Source: JAFARZ01 sp035651595 (lineage in GTDB: Bacteria > Actinomycetota > Actinomycetes > Streptosporangiales > Streptosporangiaceae). Taken from it: a DNA stretch of 10,979 nt. A program made the translations under genes and the position numbers. Positions 1-6,439 of the stretch are shown here, in pieces (within the stretch, counting starts at the first letter, position 1; each line of letters begins with the position of its first letter). The stretch lies in the NCBI GenBank assembly GCA_035651595.1, contig DASRFJ010000019.1:1-10979 (forward strand), read 5' to 3'. The notes under the pieces were generated by a model. The model ran no database searches and had not been told where the DNA came from. It worked only from the letters and a program-made list of their open reading frames with translations.

Positions 1-1
1 G

Positions 2-550
2 TTCGCGCGGTGGTCCGCGATTTCCGCGCTGGTCCTCGGGGCGACAGGGCAGATCGCCTACCACCTCTTGCAAGAGGCGCACGTCACCCGCGCCCCATGG
101 TCCGTGACTACGCTGGTGTCGTCGCTGCCGGTGATGGTCCTCGGCGCGGGGACCGCCTTGGCCCACATGCTGCGCGCGGACGCCGTTGCTGTGGACGAGA
201 ACCAGGAGACCAGGACCGCTGAGACTGCGGTCCTGGTCCGCGACCGCAAACCCGGATGGCAGCCGGATGTTGACTTCGGAGAGAAGCGTTGCGATGAGGC
301 ACGCGACAGCGCTGGTGAGGGTGACGAGGCTGATCAGCTTTGTATCAAAGTGCCTGGCCAATCTGACGACGGTATTGCAGACGACGGCGAGTCGATCGGC
401 CAGCGGCTCCACCAAGCAACGGTAGCCGCCGGTGAGCTGATCGCTGCGGGGCAACGTGTCTCCCGCCGGACGCTACGCGCCGCTGGGATACGGGGCTCGA
501 ATGCCGAGCTCAATCTGCTTGCCCAGCAGATCCGCAGGTCGGCCGCGTGA
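2..550 (+). CDS. Partial membrane protein with C-terminal HTH-like tail (mobile-element type)
   Basis: The 5' end lies outside the window. The reading frame is open from base 2 and stops with TGA at 548-550. The visible part has two hydrophobic segments (roughly codons 3-19 and 38-58, the second around SLPVMVLGAGTALAHML), then an acidic, poorly conserved linker, then a C-terminal region containing VSRRTLRAAGIRGSNAELNLL. From memory, that combination of membrane helices and a short 'VSRR.LR..G..GSN..LN.LA' tail resembles DUF2637/Spd-like proteins of actinomycete plasmids and integrative elements. I recognise the style but cannot prove the family. No function is assigned. It ends 18 bp before the oldest repeat of CRISPR array 1 and runs towards it, so it is not part of the cas operon. 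The linker may be decayed, because its composition is less regular than that of the two ends. Confidence 0.5.
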   Translation, partial: FARWSAISALVLGATGQIAYHLLQEAHVTRAPWSVTTLVSSLPVMVLGAGTALAHMLRADAVAVDENQETRTAETAVLVRDRKPGWQPDVDFGEKRCDEARDSAGEGDEADQLCIKVPGQSDDGIADDGESIGQRLHQATVAAGELIAAGQRVSRRTLRAAGIRGSNAELNLLAQQIRRSAA

Positions 551-568
551 CATGGCATCGGTGCGATC

Positions 569-961
569 CTCAGTACCCCCGCGTGTACGGGGATAACCGC
601 AGCTCGCCGGACAAGAGCAGGTCGCTGATCGGACGACCGTCGCGGGTGCGGGGACGACTGAGGCACGGCCTCATGACGCTCGCGTTTGATCGGACCACCC
701 CCGCGGGTGCGGGGACGACGCGGTGAAATCCGGGGTCACCCGTTCCGGCACCGGACCCCCCGCGGGTGCGGGGACGACCACGCTGAAAGGGCTCGGCGGG
801 ACCGCCGACTCGGACCACCCCCGCGGGTGCGGGGACGAAGGCGTGTCCCTCCACAGCGCGGATCTCCCGAGCGGACCACCCCTGCGGGTGCGGGGACGAC
901 GGTAGGAGAGCGGGCGGCCGTGCCGGAGGGCACGGACCACCCCCGCGGGTGCGGGGACGAC
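569..961 (-). CRISPR. CRISPR array 1, type I-E, 7 repeats and 6 spacers
   Basis: Read on the minus strand, the repeat is 29 nt: it begins GTCGTCCCCGCACCC and ends GCGGGGGTGGTCCG. Repeats lie at 933-961, 872-900, 811-839, 752-778, 691-719, 630-658 and 569-597. All six spacers are 32 nt (901-932, 840-871, 779-810, 720-751, 659-690, 598-629). The length and the stem of CCCCGC against GCGGGG are those of type I-E. The repeats at 933-961 and 691-719 match the consensus, 872-900 and 811-839 each differ at one base, 752-778 lacks 2 nt, 630-658 has three changes, and 569-597 has about eight. Decay towards 569 marks the trailer end, so the array is transcribed leftwards from about 962. It lies downstream of cse1-cse2 in the same direction, the usual place for an array after cas2. 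Confidence 0.97.
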
Positions 962-991
962 ACTTCGCGACGTGCGGTTTTTTGACGGTTC
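962..991 (-). promoter_or_regulatory. Leader-proximal sequence of array 1
   Basis: Only about 30 bp separate the last recognisable Cas2 codon (992) from the first repeat (961). On the minus strand this stretch carries TCAAAAAACCGCACG and ends CGCGAAGT directly against the repeat. An A-tract of this kind is common at the repeat-proximal end of type I-E leaders in actinomycetes. The Cas2 frame stays open through it and into the array, to about 671, with no stop where Cas2 should end. The leader is therefore either very short and overlapping, or an internal piece including the cas2 stop codon has been lost. Confidence 0.5.
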
Positions 992-1108
992 TTGGGCGGT
1001 GAAGCGGACAAGCTGGAGGCCGTCGGAGTCGAAGATGCTCCGGCGCCGCTTCCCGGCGGTCCTGATCAAGTATCGCTGCTCGTTCTCCGCTGGATAGACA
1101 CAGACTGC
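992..1108 (-). pseudogene. cas2e: 3' remnant of cas2e (type I-E adaptation gene)
   Basis: The minus-strand frame from 1108 to 992 reads AVCVYPAENEQRYLIR, then TAGKRRRSIFDSDGLQLVRF. This fits the C-terminal half of type I-E Cas2. E. coli Cas2 ends with NRRTPVDLDGLRLVSF, and actinobacterial homologues carry 'ENEQ.Y.IRTAG.RRR..DFDGL.LV.F'. Cas2 is the small dimer that bridges two Cas1 dimers during spacer acquisition. About 38 codons remain of a protein of roughly 90-100 residues: the whole N-terminal half is gone. The fragment sits between cse2 and array 1, exactly where cas2 belongs, but only 31 bp after the cse2 stop. A deletion has therefore removed cas7, cas5, cas6e, cas1 and the front of cas2 in one stretch. 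There is no start codon context and the stop codon is missing. It cannot be functional. Confidence 0.8.
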
Positions 1109-1139
1109 AGTGCATGGATATCTAGGTACAGCGGTGTGC

Positions 1140-1760
1140 TCACTTCTCCGAGTTCCCTTCGGTTGTCGCGGCCGCTGCCTCGCGTGGTCTGTTCTGCGTG
1201 GTCAGCCGGTCGCTGGTGCGGTAGTAGGACTGCATCCATTCCTTCGCTACTTGCTTCGGGTGATGACCCCAGCGGGCGAGGTCCCTGACGAGGACCGCCC
1301 AATCAATCCCGATCCGCTTGCCGCGCAGGTAGAGGATGAGCCGGGGAAGCTGACGGTGTAGTCCGGCTAGATCCTGCCTGGCCAGGAGTTGCAACCGCGC
1401 CTCGATGGTCTTCTCGTTCAGGCCCTTGTCATGCACGGCGTGGGCCAGTGAATCACCCAGGTTGCGGCGGTGAGCCGAGCCGTTTGCTCCGCTGCGTGCG
1501 GCTTCGTCATCGCGGGCCTCCCGCGACTGCGCGGCCATGTAGGCGGTCACGGCATAGAACGCATGCTCGGTCGCGTCGTCCTTGCGCACCGGCGGCAGGT
1601 GCCGCGTGACGATCCGGTGCACGTCCAGCGCCACGTCGTCCGGGCCAAGACCGAGACTGTGCCGCAACGCGGCCCTGGCGGCCGGGCTGGCGGCGATCAG
1701 CTGCCGGACGTCGCGCACCAGCTCGTGGGCTTTCTGCAAGATCGGGTCGCTGTCAGGCAC
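1140..1760 (-). CDS. cse2: Cse2 (CasB/Cas11), Cascade small subunit, type I-E
   Basis: This intact 206-residue protein matches the actinobacterial Cse2 pattern. The centre (about 100-165) reads RRNLGDSLAHAVHDKGLNE, then RLQLLARQDLAGLHRQLPRL, then GIDWAVLVRDLARWG, and it ends with the helix VAKEWMQSYYR. Cse2 is an all-helical protein present as a dimer in the belly of Cascade, where it helps lock the displaced DNA strand of the R-loop. The start is GTG at 1758-1760. It overlaps the TGA of cse1 (1753-1755) by 8 nt, which indicates translational coupling. The next cascade genes should follow, but after a 31-bp junk stretch there is only the cas2 scrap. With no Cas7, Cas5 or Cas6e here, this gene is an orphan subunit whose frame happens to survive. 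I see no promoter of its own. Confidence 0.93.
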   Translation of the reverse strand: MPDSDPILQKAHELVRDVRQLIAASPAARAALRHSLGLGPDDVALDVHRIVTRHLPPVRKDDATEHAFYAVTAYMAAQSREARDDEAARSGANGSAHRRNLGDSLAHAVHDKGLNEKTIEARLQLLARQDLAGLHRQLPRLILYLRGKRIGIDWAVLVRDLARWGHHPKQVAKEWMQSYYRTSDRLTTQNRPREAAAATTEGNSEK

Positions 1761-3288
1761 TTTCGGCCTCCCCAGGTCCTGGTTCGTTGCGGTCCCACGA
1801 GGCGAAGATCCCGCCTCGGGCTTTCTCCACGGCGCGCACCACGCGGGGACCGCGCAGCTCGTGCTGGCCGGTCACCTCGTCGAAGGCACGGGTCGCGACG
1901 CGGATGAACCGGTTGTTCGGGAAGCCGAAGTCGTTACCGTCGAGCATCTGCCAGAACAGGTCCTCGGCTCCGGCCCAGTACCGGGTCATCCCTCGCGTCT
2001 CCCACGGGCCATCAGTACCGTCGATCGCCGCCCATGCTCGTCGCAGCGCCTTCCGCAGGTCCTGGCCGACTCGTTCGGCGGCTTCCCGCGTGACCTTCAT
2101 GTCGTGGCCGTACCGGTACTCGTCTCGGTGGCCAAGCGTGAGCACGGGCGGCGTGGTGGCGGTGAACCACTGCTTGTCGACGACCTTGCCCGTCTTGGTC
2201 AAAGCCGATGGCCCGGACCCGCAGCGCGTCCAGCACGTCCTGTGGTGCGTCGAGCAAGGTGGTGAAAACGGCGGGGCGCCGCGATGTCCCTGAGCCGGTG
2301 TCCTCCATCAGCAGCGCATCCAGGTCCCGCCAGACCGCTCGGTCGAGCCTGGCACTTCGCGCGCGCATCCCCGCTCGGTCCTTGGCCGTGTCGTAGATCA
2401 GGTAAGGATCGGAGATCTCGGCAGACGGCTGACGCCACGCCCAGGTAATCCAGGCATCGGTTACCGTGCGGCCGTCGGGGGACGAGCCGAGCAGGACAGC
2501 ATGCCGGAACCGGCTAGTCAGCGGGCCGCTGAGACCGGATGGGCAAGGCGGGATTCCGAGCGGGTCGGGCAGGGCACCGGCCTCCCATGGCGCCTGATCG
2601 GGATCTGCGCCCTCGTCGTAACGTCCGGGGTGCACCAGCCCCGCTATCAGCGACTCGTACACGGAGCGGCCGAGCGGGAGGAAGGATATGCGAGAACGCA
2701 GCGGTCCCGCGGTCACGTTCGATTCCTTCTGGCCCCGGACAGACCGCGGTGTGATTTGCCCGCTGGGGCCGTAGTAAAGCCACGTCAGCAGGTTCCATGC
2801 GGCCTCATGGGACCGGACTGTCTGCGGCGCCGAATCGGTCACGTGGCTGAGCCACACCGGGTTGTTGCCCGTGGCGCGTCCCACTACCAGCTTGTTCAGG
2901 CTGGTCCTGCTAGGGCACTGCGCGGCTAGACGCGGGTCCTGCAGCCATGGTTGGGCGGCGTCAAAGAGGTCGAACCGGTCAGCGTATTTGTTCAGGTACT
3001 CTTCGACAGCGTTTTCTTCGAAGTAGCCGCCGGTGAAAGCCTGGTTCCGCGCCGCCTTCCACGGACCGTATCTCTCCCAGCGATCCAGGCTGTCGAGCCC
3101 TGTAATTCGCGCCGTCATCAGGTACAAGATCCGCCACAGCCCCGATGCGGCAGGAGGTACTGGCATCGCGATGTCGGCGATCTCATGTGCGCGGAGGAAC
3201 TGATCCGAGAACCCTAGGGCGGGCCGCTGGCGCCCTGCACGTACCGGACCGGTATCCACGGTTCATACCGGAGGTCGAACGACGGCAT
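1753..3288 (-). pseudogene. cse1: Cse1 (CasA/Cas8e), Cascade large subunit, disrupted by two frameshifts
   Basis: Cse1 recognises the PAM and recruits Cas3. The true start is ATG at 3286-3288, preceded by AGGAG, and the N-terminus reads MPSFDLRYEPWIPVRYVQGA. One base is missing from a C-run near 3219-3222, giving a TAG within 25 codons. The next frame resumes with ALGFSDQFLRAHEIADIAMP and runs for most of the protein, including YFEENAVEEYLNKYADRFDL and SHEAAWNLLTWLYYG. A second shift, one extra G in the GGG near 2192-2196, separates IGFDQDG from KVVDKQWFTATTPPVLTLG, which continues to the TGA at 1753-1755. Correcting both gives about 511 residues, normal for the family. The start lies 25 bp after the cas3-like remnant and the end overlaps cse2. 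Both shifts are in homopolymers, so sequencing error is possible, but the surrounding decay favours a pseudogene. Confidence 0.9.
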
Positions 3289-3313
3289 CGTCTCTCCTGT
3301 CCTGAAGGCCGGG

Positions 3314-3450
3314 CTATATGGTCAGGCCGAGTACTGGGTCGAGGAAGAACGTGCGGCCACCCGCGGTGGCTGAGTCTACCGCGCCGGAGGCGTGCACACG
3401 GTGCGGGAGGAGGACCAGGTCGCGGAGGTAGGCGTTCCTGGACCATGAAC
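3314..3450 (-). pseudogene. cas3: Probable 3' remnant of cas3
   Basis: On the minus strand, codons from about 3450 to the TAG at 3314-3316 read RNAYLRDLVLLPHRVHASG, then TAGGRTFFLDPVLGLTI and stop. This looks like the C-terminal tail of a real protein rather than random sequence. It ends 25 bp upstream of the cse1 start with the RBS for cse1 in between, exactly the place of cas3 in a cas3-cse1-cse2 operon. I therefore call it the last 45 or so codons of the type I-E helicase-nuclease Cas3, which is normally around 900 residues. Identity rests mainly on position, because the C-terminus of Cas3 has no motif I can check. The upstream end is fused to half a CRISPR repeat at 3454-3467, and no promoter for the cse genes remains. 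Confidence 0.6.
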
Positions 3451-3453
3451 CTG

Positions 3454-3767
3454 GCGGGGGTGGTCCGCCCGATCGGCTCACCGCAGTCCCTGTATCCGTG
3501 TCGTCCCCGCACACGCGGGGGTGGTCCGGTGAGGGCACAGGGGAGGCAGAGCCGCGCCGGAGTCGTCCCCGCACGCGGGGGTGGTCCGGCGTCCCGTGGA
3601 AGCACAACTGGCATGCCCACGTCGTCCCCGCGCGCGAGAGTGATCCGAAAGAATTCTGACTCGGTTTCGTCGCCGGTACGCGTCCGCACACACGCGGGAT
3701 CGTCCGATGTCACCTTGCGGCAGGACTTAACCAACTAGGTCGGCCCCGCACACGCGTGGTGGCTTCT
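3454..3767 (+). CRISPR. CRISPR array 2, type I-E, half repeat plus 5 repeats, 5 spacers
   Basis: Read on the plus strand, the repeat begins GTCGTCCCCGCACAC and ends GCGGGGGTGGTCCG, one base different from array 1. The first unit is only the 3' half (3454-3467). Full units are 3500-3528, 3562-3588, 3621-3647, 3680-3706 and 3739-3767. Spacers are 3468-3499, 3529-3561, 3589-3620, 3648-3679 and 3707-3738; four are 32 nt and one is 33 nt. Repeats 3562, 3621 and 3680 are each 2 nt short, and decay increases to the right, so 3767 is the trailer end. The array would be transcribed rightwards, divergent from the cas operon, but its leader has been replaced by the cas3-like scrap. It is probably silent unless read from elsewhere. 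Its last repeat is 8 bp from the inverted repeat of the next element. Confidence 0.93.
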
Positions 3768-3774
3768 TGAGTGT

Positions 3775-3787
3775 TTATCTGGACAAT
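3775..3787 (+). repeat. Left copy of 13-bp inverted repeat
   Basis: TTATCTGGACAAT is the exact reverse complement of 6168-6180. Inside it a T-run follows, and TCTGG (3778-3782) can pair with CCAGA (3795-3799), giving a small secondary hairpin. The 142 bp from here to the nuclease stop at 3930 hold no reading frame that I can support. Confidence 0.7.
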
Positions 3788-3929
3788 TTTTGGACCAGAC
3801 GTCCGATTTCGTGTCATTCTCCACTGTCCTCCAGCTGAAGGTAAGGCTGGTCTCCGGGCGTGTTGTCCGTCATCGATCTGCGACAGTCGGCCAATATGCT
3901 CTGAGCCTCGCCCGATTCGCGGTAGTTCT

Positions 3930-5180
3930 CTACGCGCTCCTGCTGCCTATCAGGAATGGCAGGAAGGCGAGGTGGACCTCCCGGCTCGGGTCGCCATTGG
4001 CGTGCAGGACGAAGTCGTGCCGCTCTTCGCTGTGGATCTTGCCTGGCCTCTTGTGATTGGGGTGGCTGCTGATAGTGGCGAGCGCCTTACCAACGACGCC
4101 GGAGACGTTCGCATCGCGGATGAACAGCAGGAGCGCTGCCTTGGTGTCACGCCAGACGAGGTAGTCCAGAAGCTGGTCAAGAGCGCTGGTAACGACATGC
4201 TGGACGCTCTGCTTGTTTTTCGGGTCAAAGATCTTGCATTCACCGATGAAGACGTTCCGGTCGCCCTCGCGGACGAGGATGTCGGTTTTGCCAGTGCAGT
4301 TGAAGACCTCCCCCGCGGCCTTGCCTTCGAACTGGGCATTCAACATGACGAGCAGGAGATCGCGCGTTTCCTCCTCGTCCAGCTTGGCGCTCATGCCAGG
4401 GCTGCGTTCCAGAGCATTGCGGGCGTTCCGGAGAACCGCCAGGACCGCTTCGTAGTCGGCATCATTGATGGCGGGCTCAGGGATGTATGCGTTCGGGTGT
4501 CTAGAGGGGCGTTCGGGGCGGTCCGGAGTTATCTTCCTCCGCTTCAGCGGAACGCTGTAGCTGTCGGCATCCGGCCGTTTCATGATCGGGTAGCCGATAC
4601 TGGCGTGCAGGTCCCGATCCTTCAGGAACTTCGCTCGCCGCTGGGCGATCGCTGCGGAGAGTTGCCTCGCCATCTGCTGGTTATGAGCTTGGATGTCGGC
4701 TCGCGTCCACCCAAGCTGCTGCTCGATCTGTTCGAGCAGCTGATCAAAGTACGCCTTGGCCTGAGCAGCGTTTGCCGGGTTATCGCAGTGCAGCCGCAAA
4801 GTGCTGGTCGATCTGTCGATCTCTCCCAGAGTCGTGCCGCCGGAGAAACGGCTGGCTCTCATCCCGAACATCGAGGAGTCGCCGTCTACGGGAACGACAA
4901 GGGTGAAGCGGGTAACAGTGGCCTGGAAATTCCGTCCGAAGTCGATCGCTTCCACTGTTACCTCAGCGGGTGGCTCGAGCCAGGCCTTGTCGCGCTCCAG
5001 AGTTGGCACCGCAAAGGTGGCCAATTTGATGAGCCGCTCCGCGAGGTCAGCCTCCGGAATGCTCAGGAGATCATCAGCTGGCCAGCCCGCGAGCAAGTCC
5101 GTGGCCTGGCGAGCGGCACCGGAAAGCATCTCACTCAGCTGGCTCCCGGCAAACAGATGCTGCATGGGCCTGGGTCCCAT
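3930..5180 (-). CDS. Unnamed protein with C-terminal PD-(D/E)XK nuclease signature
   Basis: This is a 416-residue cytoplasmic protein without a signal peptide or membrane helices. Residues 1-235 have no motif I recognise; 140-190 are helical and probably coiled (AYFDQLLEQIEQQLGW, AAIAQRRAKFL). The C-terminal third carries a restriction-endonuclease-like core: acidic helix DEEETRDLLLVML (268-280), strand GKTDILV with D300, and strand FIGECKIF with E314-x-K316. This is the D...ExK catalytic arrangement of PD-(D/E)XK enzymes. A later helix, QHVVTSALDQLLDYLVWRD (327-345), fits the fold. The start is ATG at 5178-5180, preceded by AAGGAG at good spacing. It follows the recombinase remnant by 48 bp in the same direction. 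Its place beside a recombinase and a CRISPR array suggests anti-phage or anti-plasmid defence, with the N-terminal part as sensor. That role is inference, and I cannot name a family. Confidence 0.75.
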   Translation of the reverse strand: MGPRPMQHLFAGSQLSEMLSGAARQATDLLAGWPADDLLSIPEADLAERLIKLATFAVPTLERDKAWLEPPAEVTVEAIDFGRNFQATVTRFTLVVPVDGDSSMFGMRASRFSGGTTLGEIDRSTSTLRLHCDNPANAAQAKAYFDQLLEQIEQQLGWTRADIQAHNQQMARQLSAAIAQRRAKFLKDRDLHASIGYPIMKRPDADSYSVPLKRRKITPDRPERPSRHPNAYIPEPAINDADYEAVLAVLRNARNALERSPGMSAKLDEEETRDLLLVMLNAQFEGKAAGEVFNCTGKTDILVREGDRNVFIGECKIFDPKNKQSVQHVVTSALDQLLDYLVWRDTKAALLLFIRDANVSGVVGKALATISSHPNHKRPGKIHSEERHDFVLHANGDPSREVHLAFLPFLIGSRSA

Positions 5181-5228
5181 GGGTGGCTCCTTGTCGCTAG
5201 CTGCGATGTACGCGATCCGTCAATGTCA

Positions 5229-6112
5229 CTAGTCGTCCCCGTGTGGTTCGCCCAGTTCAGCAAGAAGCGCCTGGAGCCGCGCGATGGTCCGGCGATGCCG
5301 TTCCACTTCGCGGGTCCAGTTACGTTCTTCAGCATCACTGGCGGGCTGGCGCTCCCTGCAGAGGCATTCGCGGAGCTGCGGGGCGTACTGGGGAGTGGTG
5401 ACGAATTTAGCGCAATTCAGGTAGAGGTCGCGTTCACACGGGCCTTCCTGGGGCAGGCGCAGGCAGTGGCCGAGTTCCAGCTCGGTCTTGTAGAAATTGT
5501 CTTCAGCCAGTCCAGCGCGTCCTATTCGAGCTGCCCGGCGCTCAGGGAGTCGGCCAGCGGCCCGGCGATGACAGCGCCTGGTTGCAGCACAGACTGGTAA
5601 TCGGCCAGGACTAGGGATCGGAGATGTTCGCGTAGGTCATCGACATACCAGGGCTCTTGTGCCCGAGAATCTTCACGATGCTGGTCGGCCACCTTCACGA
5701 TCGGATTGTCCCGGCCCGCATACTGCTCACTGGCGATCAGGAACTCATAAAACGACGACACCGCGGCCATGATCCGGTTGCACGTCTTCGGCGACAGGAC
5801 ACGCCCCTCCTCAGTGGCGACGCCCAGCTTCAGCCGGTGAGCCCGCCGCGAGGAGGACCCAAGCCGCAGCCACTGCAAGAACTCCATCGCCCGCGCGGGG
5901 CGTGGACTCACCCGCCGCGACCCTGCCTCGCCAAGCCAGGCGAACAGCTTCTGCAGATCGTGTGCGTACGCCCGCACCGTGTTCGGCGAGTACTCCCGCA
6001 CCGTCAGCAGCCGGAAGAAGCCATCCACCTCGGCCACCGGTCCGCCATGATCATCGACCAGCCGGACCGCCGGCTCGCCCGGCCCGGCTCCCTCTACCTT
6101 GATCACATGCAC
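5229..6112 (-). pseudogene. Tyrosine recombinase/integrase, internally deleted and frameshifted
   Basis: The N-terminal part (6112 to about 5681) is a core-binding domain: VDGFFRLLTVREYSPNTVRA, then YAHDLQKLFAWL, and LSPKTCNRIMAAVSSFYEFL. It then jumps to the end of the catalytic domain in another frame, ILGHKSPGMSMTYANISDP (about 5670-5614), which holds the LGH motif and the likely Tyr nucleophile in MTYAN. The first catalytic Arg and the HxxR box are missing, so 150 or more codons were lost. A TAG at 5611-5613 follows, then two further frame changes lead to the C-terminal tail GHCLRLPQEGPCERDLYLNC, then AKFVTTPQYAPQL and a basic helix, ending with TAG at 5229-5231. The Cys-rich tail recalls Tn554-type recombinases. 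The protein cannot be catalytic. It probably once moved the element that bears the adjacent nuclease gene. Confidence 0.88.
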
Positions 6113-6167
6113 GGAGAGGACTCTATGTAATCACATGCTTACCAAGAGACGTAAACTACACCATGTC

Positions 6168-6180
6168 ATTGTCCAGATAA
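6168..6180 (-). repeat. Right copy of 13-bp inverted repeat
   Basis: ATTGTCCAGATAA mirrors 3775-3787. It lies 55 bp upstream of the recombinase start, a natural place for a recombinase arm or end site. The short gap between 6113 and 6193 is locally AT-richer than its neighbours and shows nothing else I can support. Confidence 0.7.
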
Positions 6181-6193
6181 CAGTGTTCGCTGC

Positions 6194-6439
6194 TTAGCGG
6201 GTGGCAGCGCGCTTGCGGGCGCGCGCCGCGTTCAGCTCGGCCGAGAGCCTGCGGGCTGCCGCGGCCACTAGAGTGGCGCGGTGATCGGACCGGAGTTCCC
6301 GGTCGGGATCAACCTGGTGTTCGAGGCGGGCGAAGATGGCCGAGCGGGCGGCGTCGGCTTGGTCGGCGCGGGCCATCGGACGGGACCAGCGGGCGTTGGC
6401 GGCGATCTGCGCGCGGAGCCGCCGCTGCTGGGGTGTCAT
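6194..6439 (-). CDS. Small basic protein of unknown function
   Basis: 81 residues, beginning MTPQQRRLRAQIAANARWSR, then ARAARSAIFARLEHQVDP-like helices, and ending in a basic tail (LNAARARKRAATR). The ATG at 6437-6439 overlaps the TGA of the whiB-like gene (6436-6438) as ATGA, so the two are translated together. From memory, short proteins of the pattern 'R..IA.NARW.......A......KFE..VDPDG.L...ER' are common beside regulators in actinomycete genomes and mobile elements. None that I know has a defined role. The basic charge would suit nucleic-acid binding, but no motif proves it. The stop (TAA, 6194-6196) lies 7 bp outside the candidate mobile element, so the gene was spared by the insertion. 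Confidence 0.7.
   Translation of the reverse strand: MTPQQRRLRAQIAANARWSRPMARADQADAARSAIFARLEHQVDPDRELRSDHRATLVAAAARRLSAELNAARARKRAATR

Larger units (their letters stand above)
3770..6187. mobile_element. Candidate 2.4-kb tyrosine-recombinase element with nuclease cargo
   Basis: Two copies of one 13-bp sequence face each other, TTATCTGGACAAT at 3775-3787 and ATTGTCCAGATAA at 6168-6180. Between them lie only a broken tyrosine recombinase (5229-6112) and a nuclease-like gene (3930-5180), both on the minus strand. Just outside, AGTGTT occurs at 3770-3775 and again at 6182-6187 and could be a core or target duplication. At six bases it may also be chance. The left end abuts the trailer of CRISPR array 2, and the right end is 7 bp from the stop of the 81-residue gene at 6194. 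Both flanking genes therefore stay outside the element. Tn554-type and other recombinase elements do not always have terminal inverted repeats, so the exact borders are inferred. Confidence 0.5.

Noticed and set aside
570..1115. Minus- and plus-strand frames through array 1 encoding repeated VVPAPAGVV- or PPPRVRG-like peptides
   Set aside because: The periodicity is that of the CRISPR repeats. Only the part at 992-1108 in one frame has independent meaning (the Cas2e tail).
1109..1139. Possible small gene between cse2 and the cas2 scrap
   Set aside because: It is only 31 bp of junction sequence with no start or stop pair; most simply deletion debris.
1470..2293. Plus-strand frames of 145-227 codons opposite cse2 and cse1
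   Set aside because: They are antisense to recognised Cse1/Cse2 sequence and have no motifs and no ribosome-binding site.
3183..3738. Open frames across array 2 on both strands
   Set aside because: They are repeat-derived low-complexity translations. Only the segment 3314-3450 resembles a true protein end.
3771..5600. A 609-codon open frame on the plus strand, the longest in the window
   Set aside because: It lies antisense to the nuclease gene and the recombinase remnant, whose minus-strand frames show clear motifs (GKTDILV/ECK; LGHKS..TYAN; Cys-rich tail). The plus-strand product has no recognisable domain, and long antisense frames are expected in GC-rich DNA.
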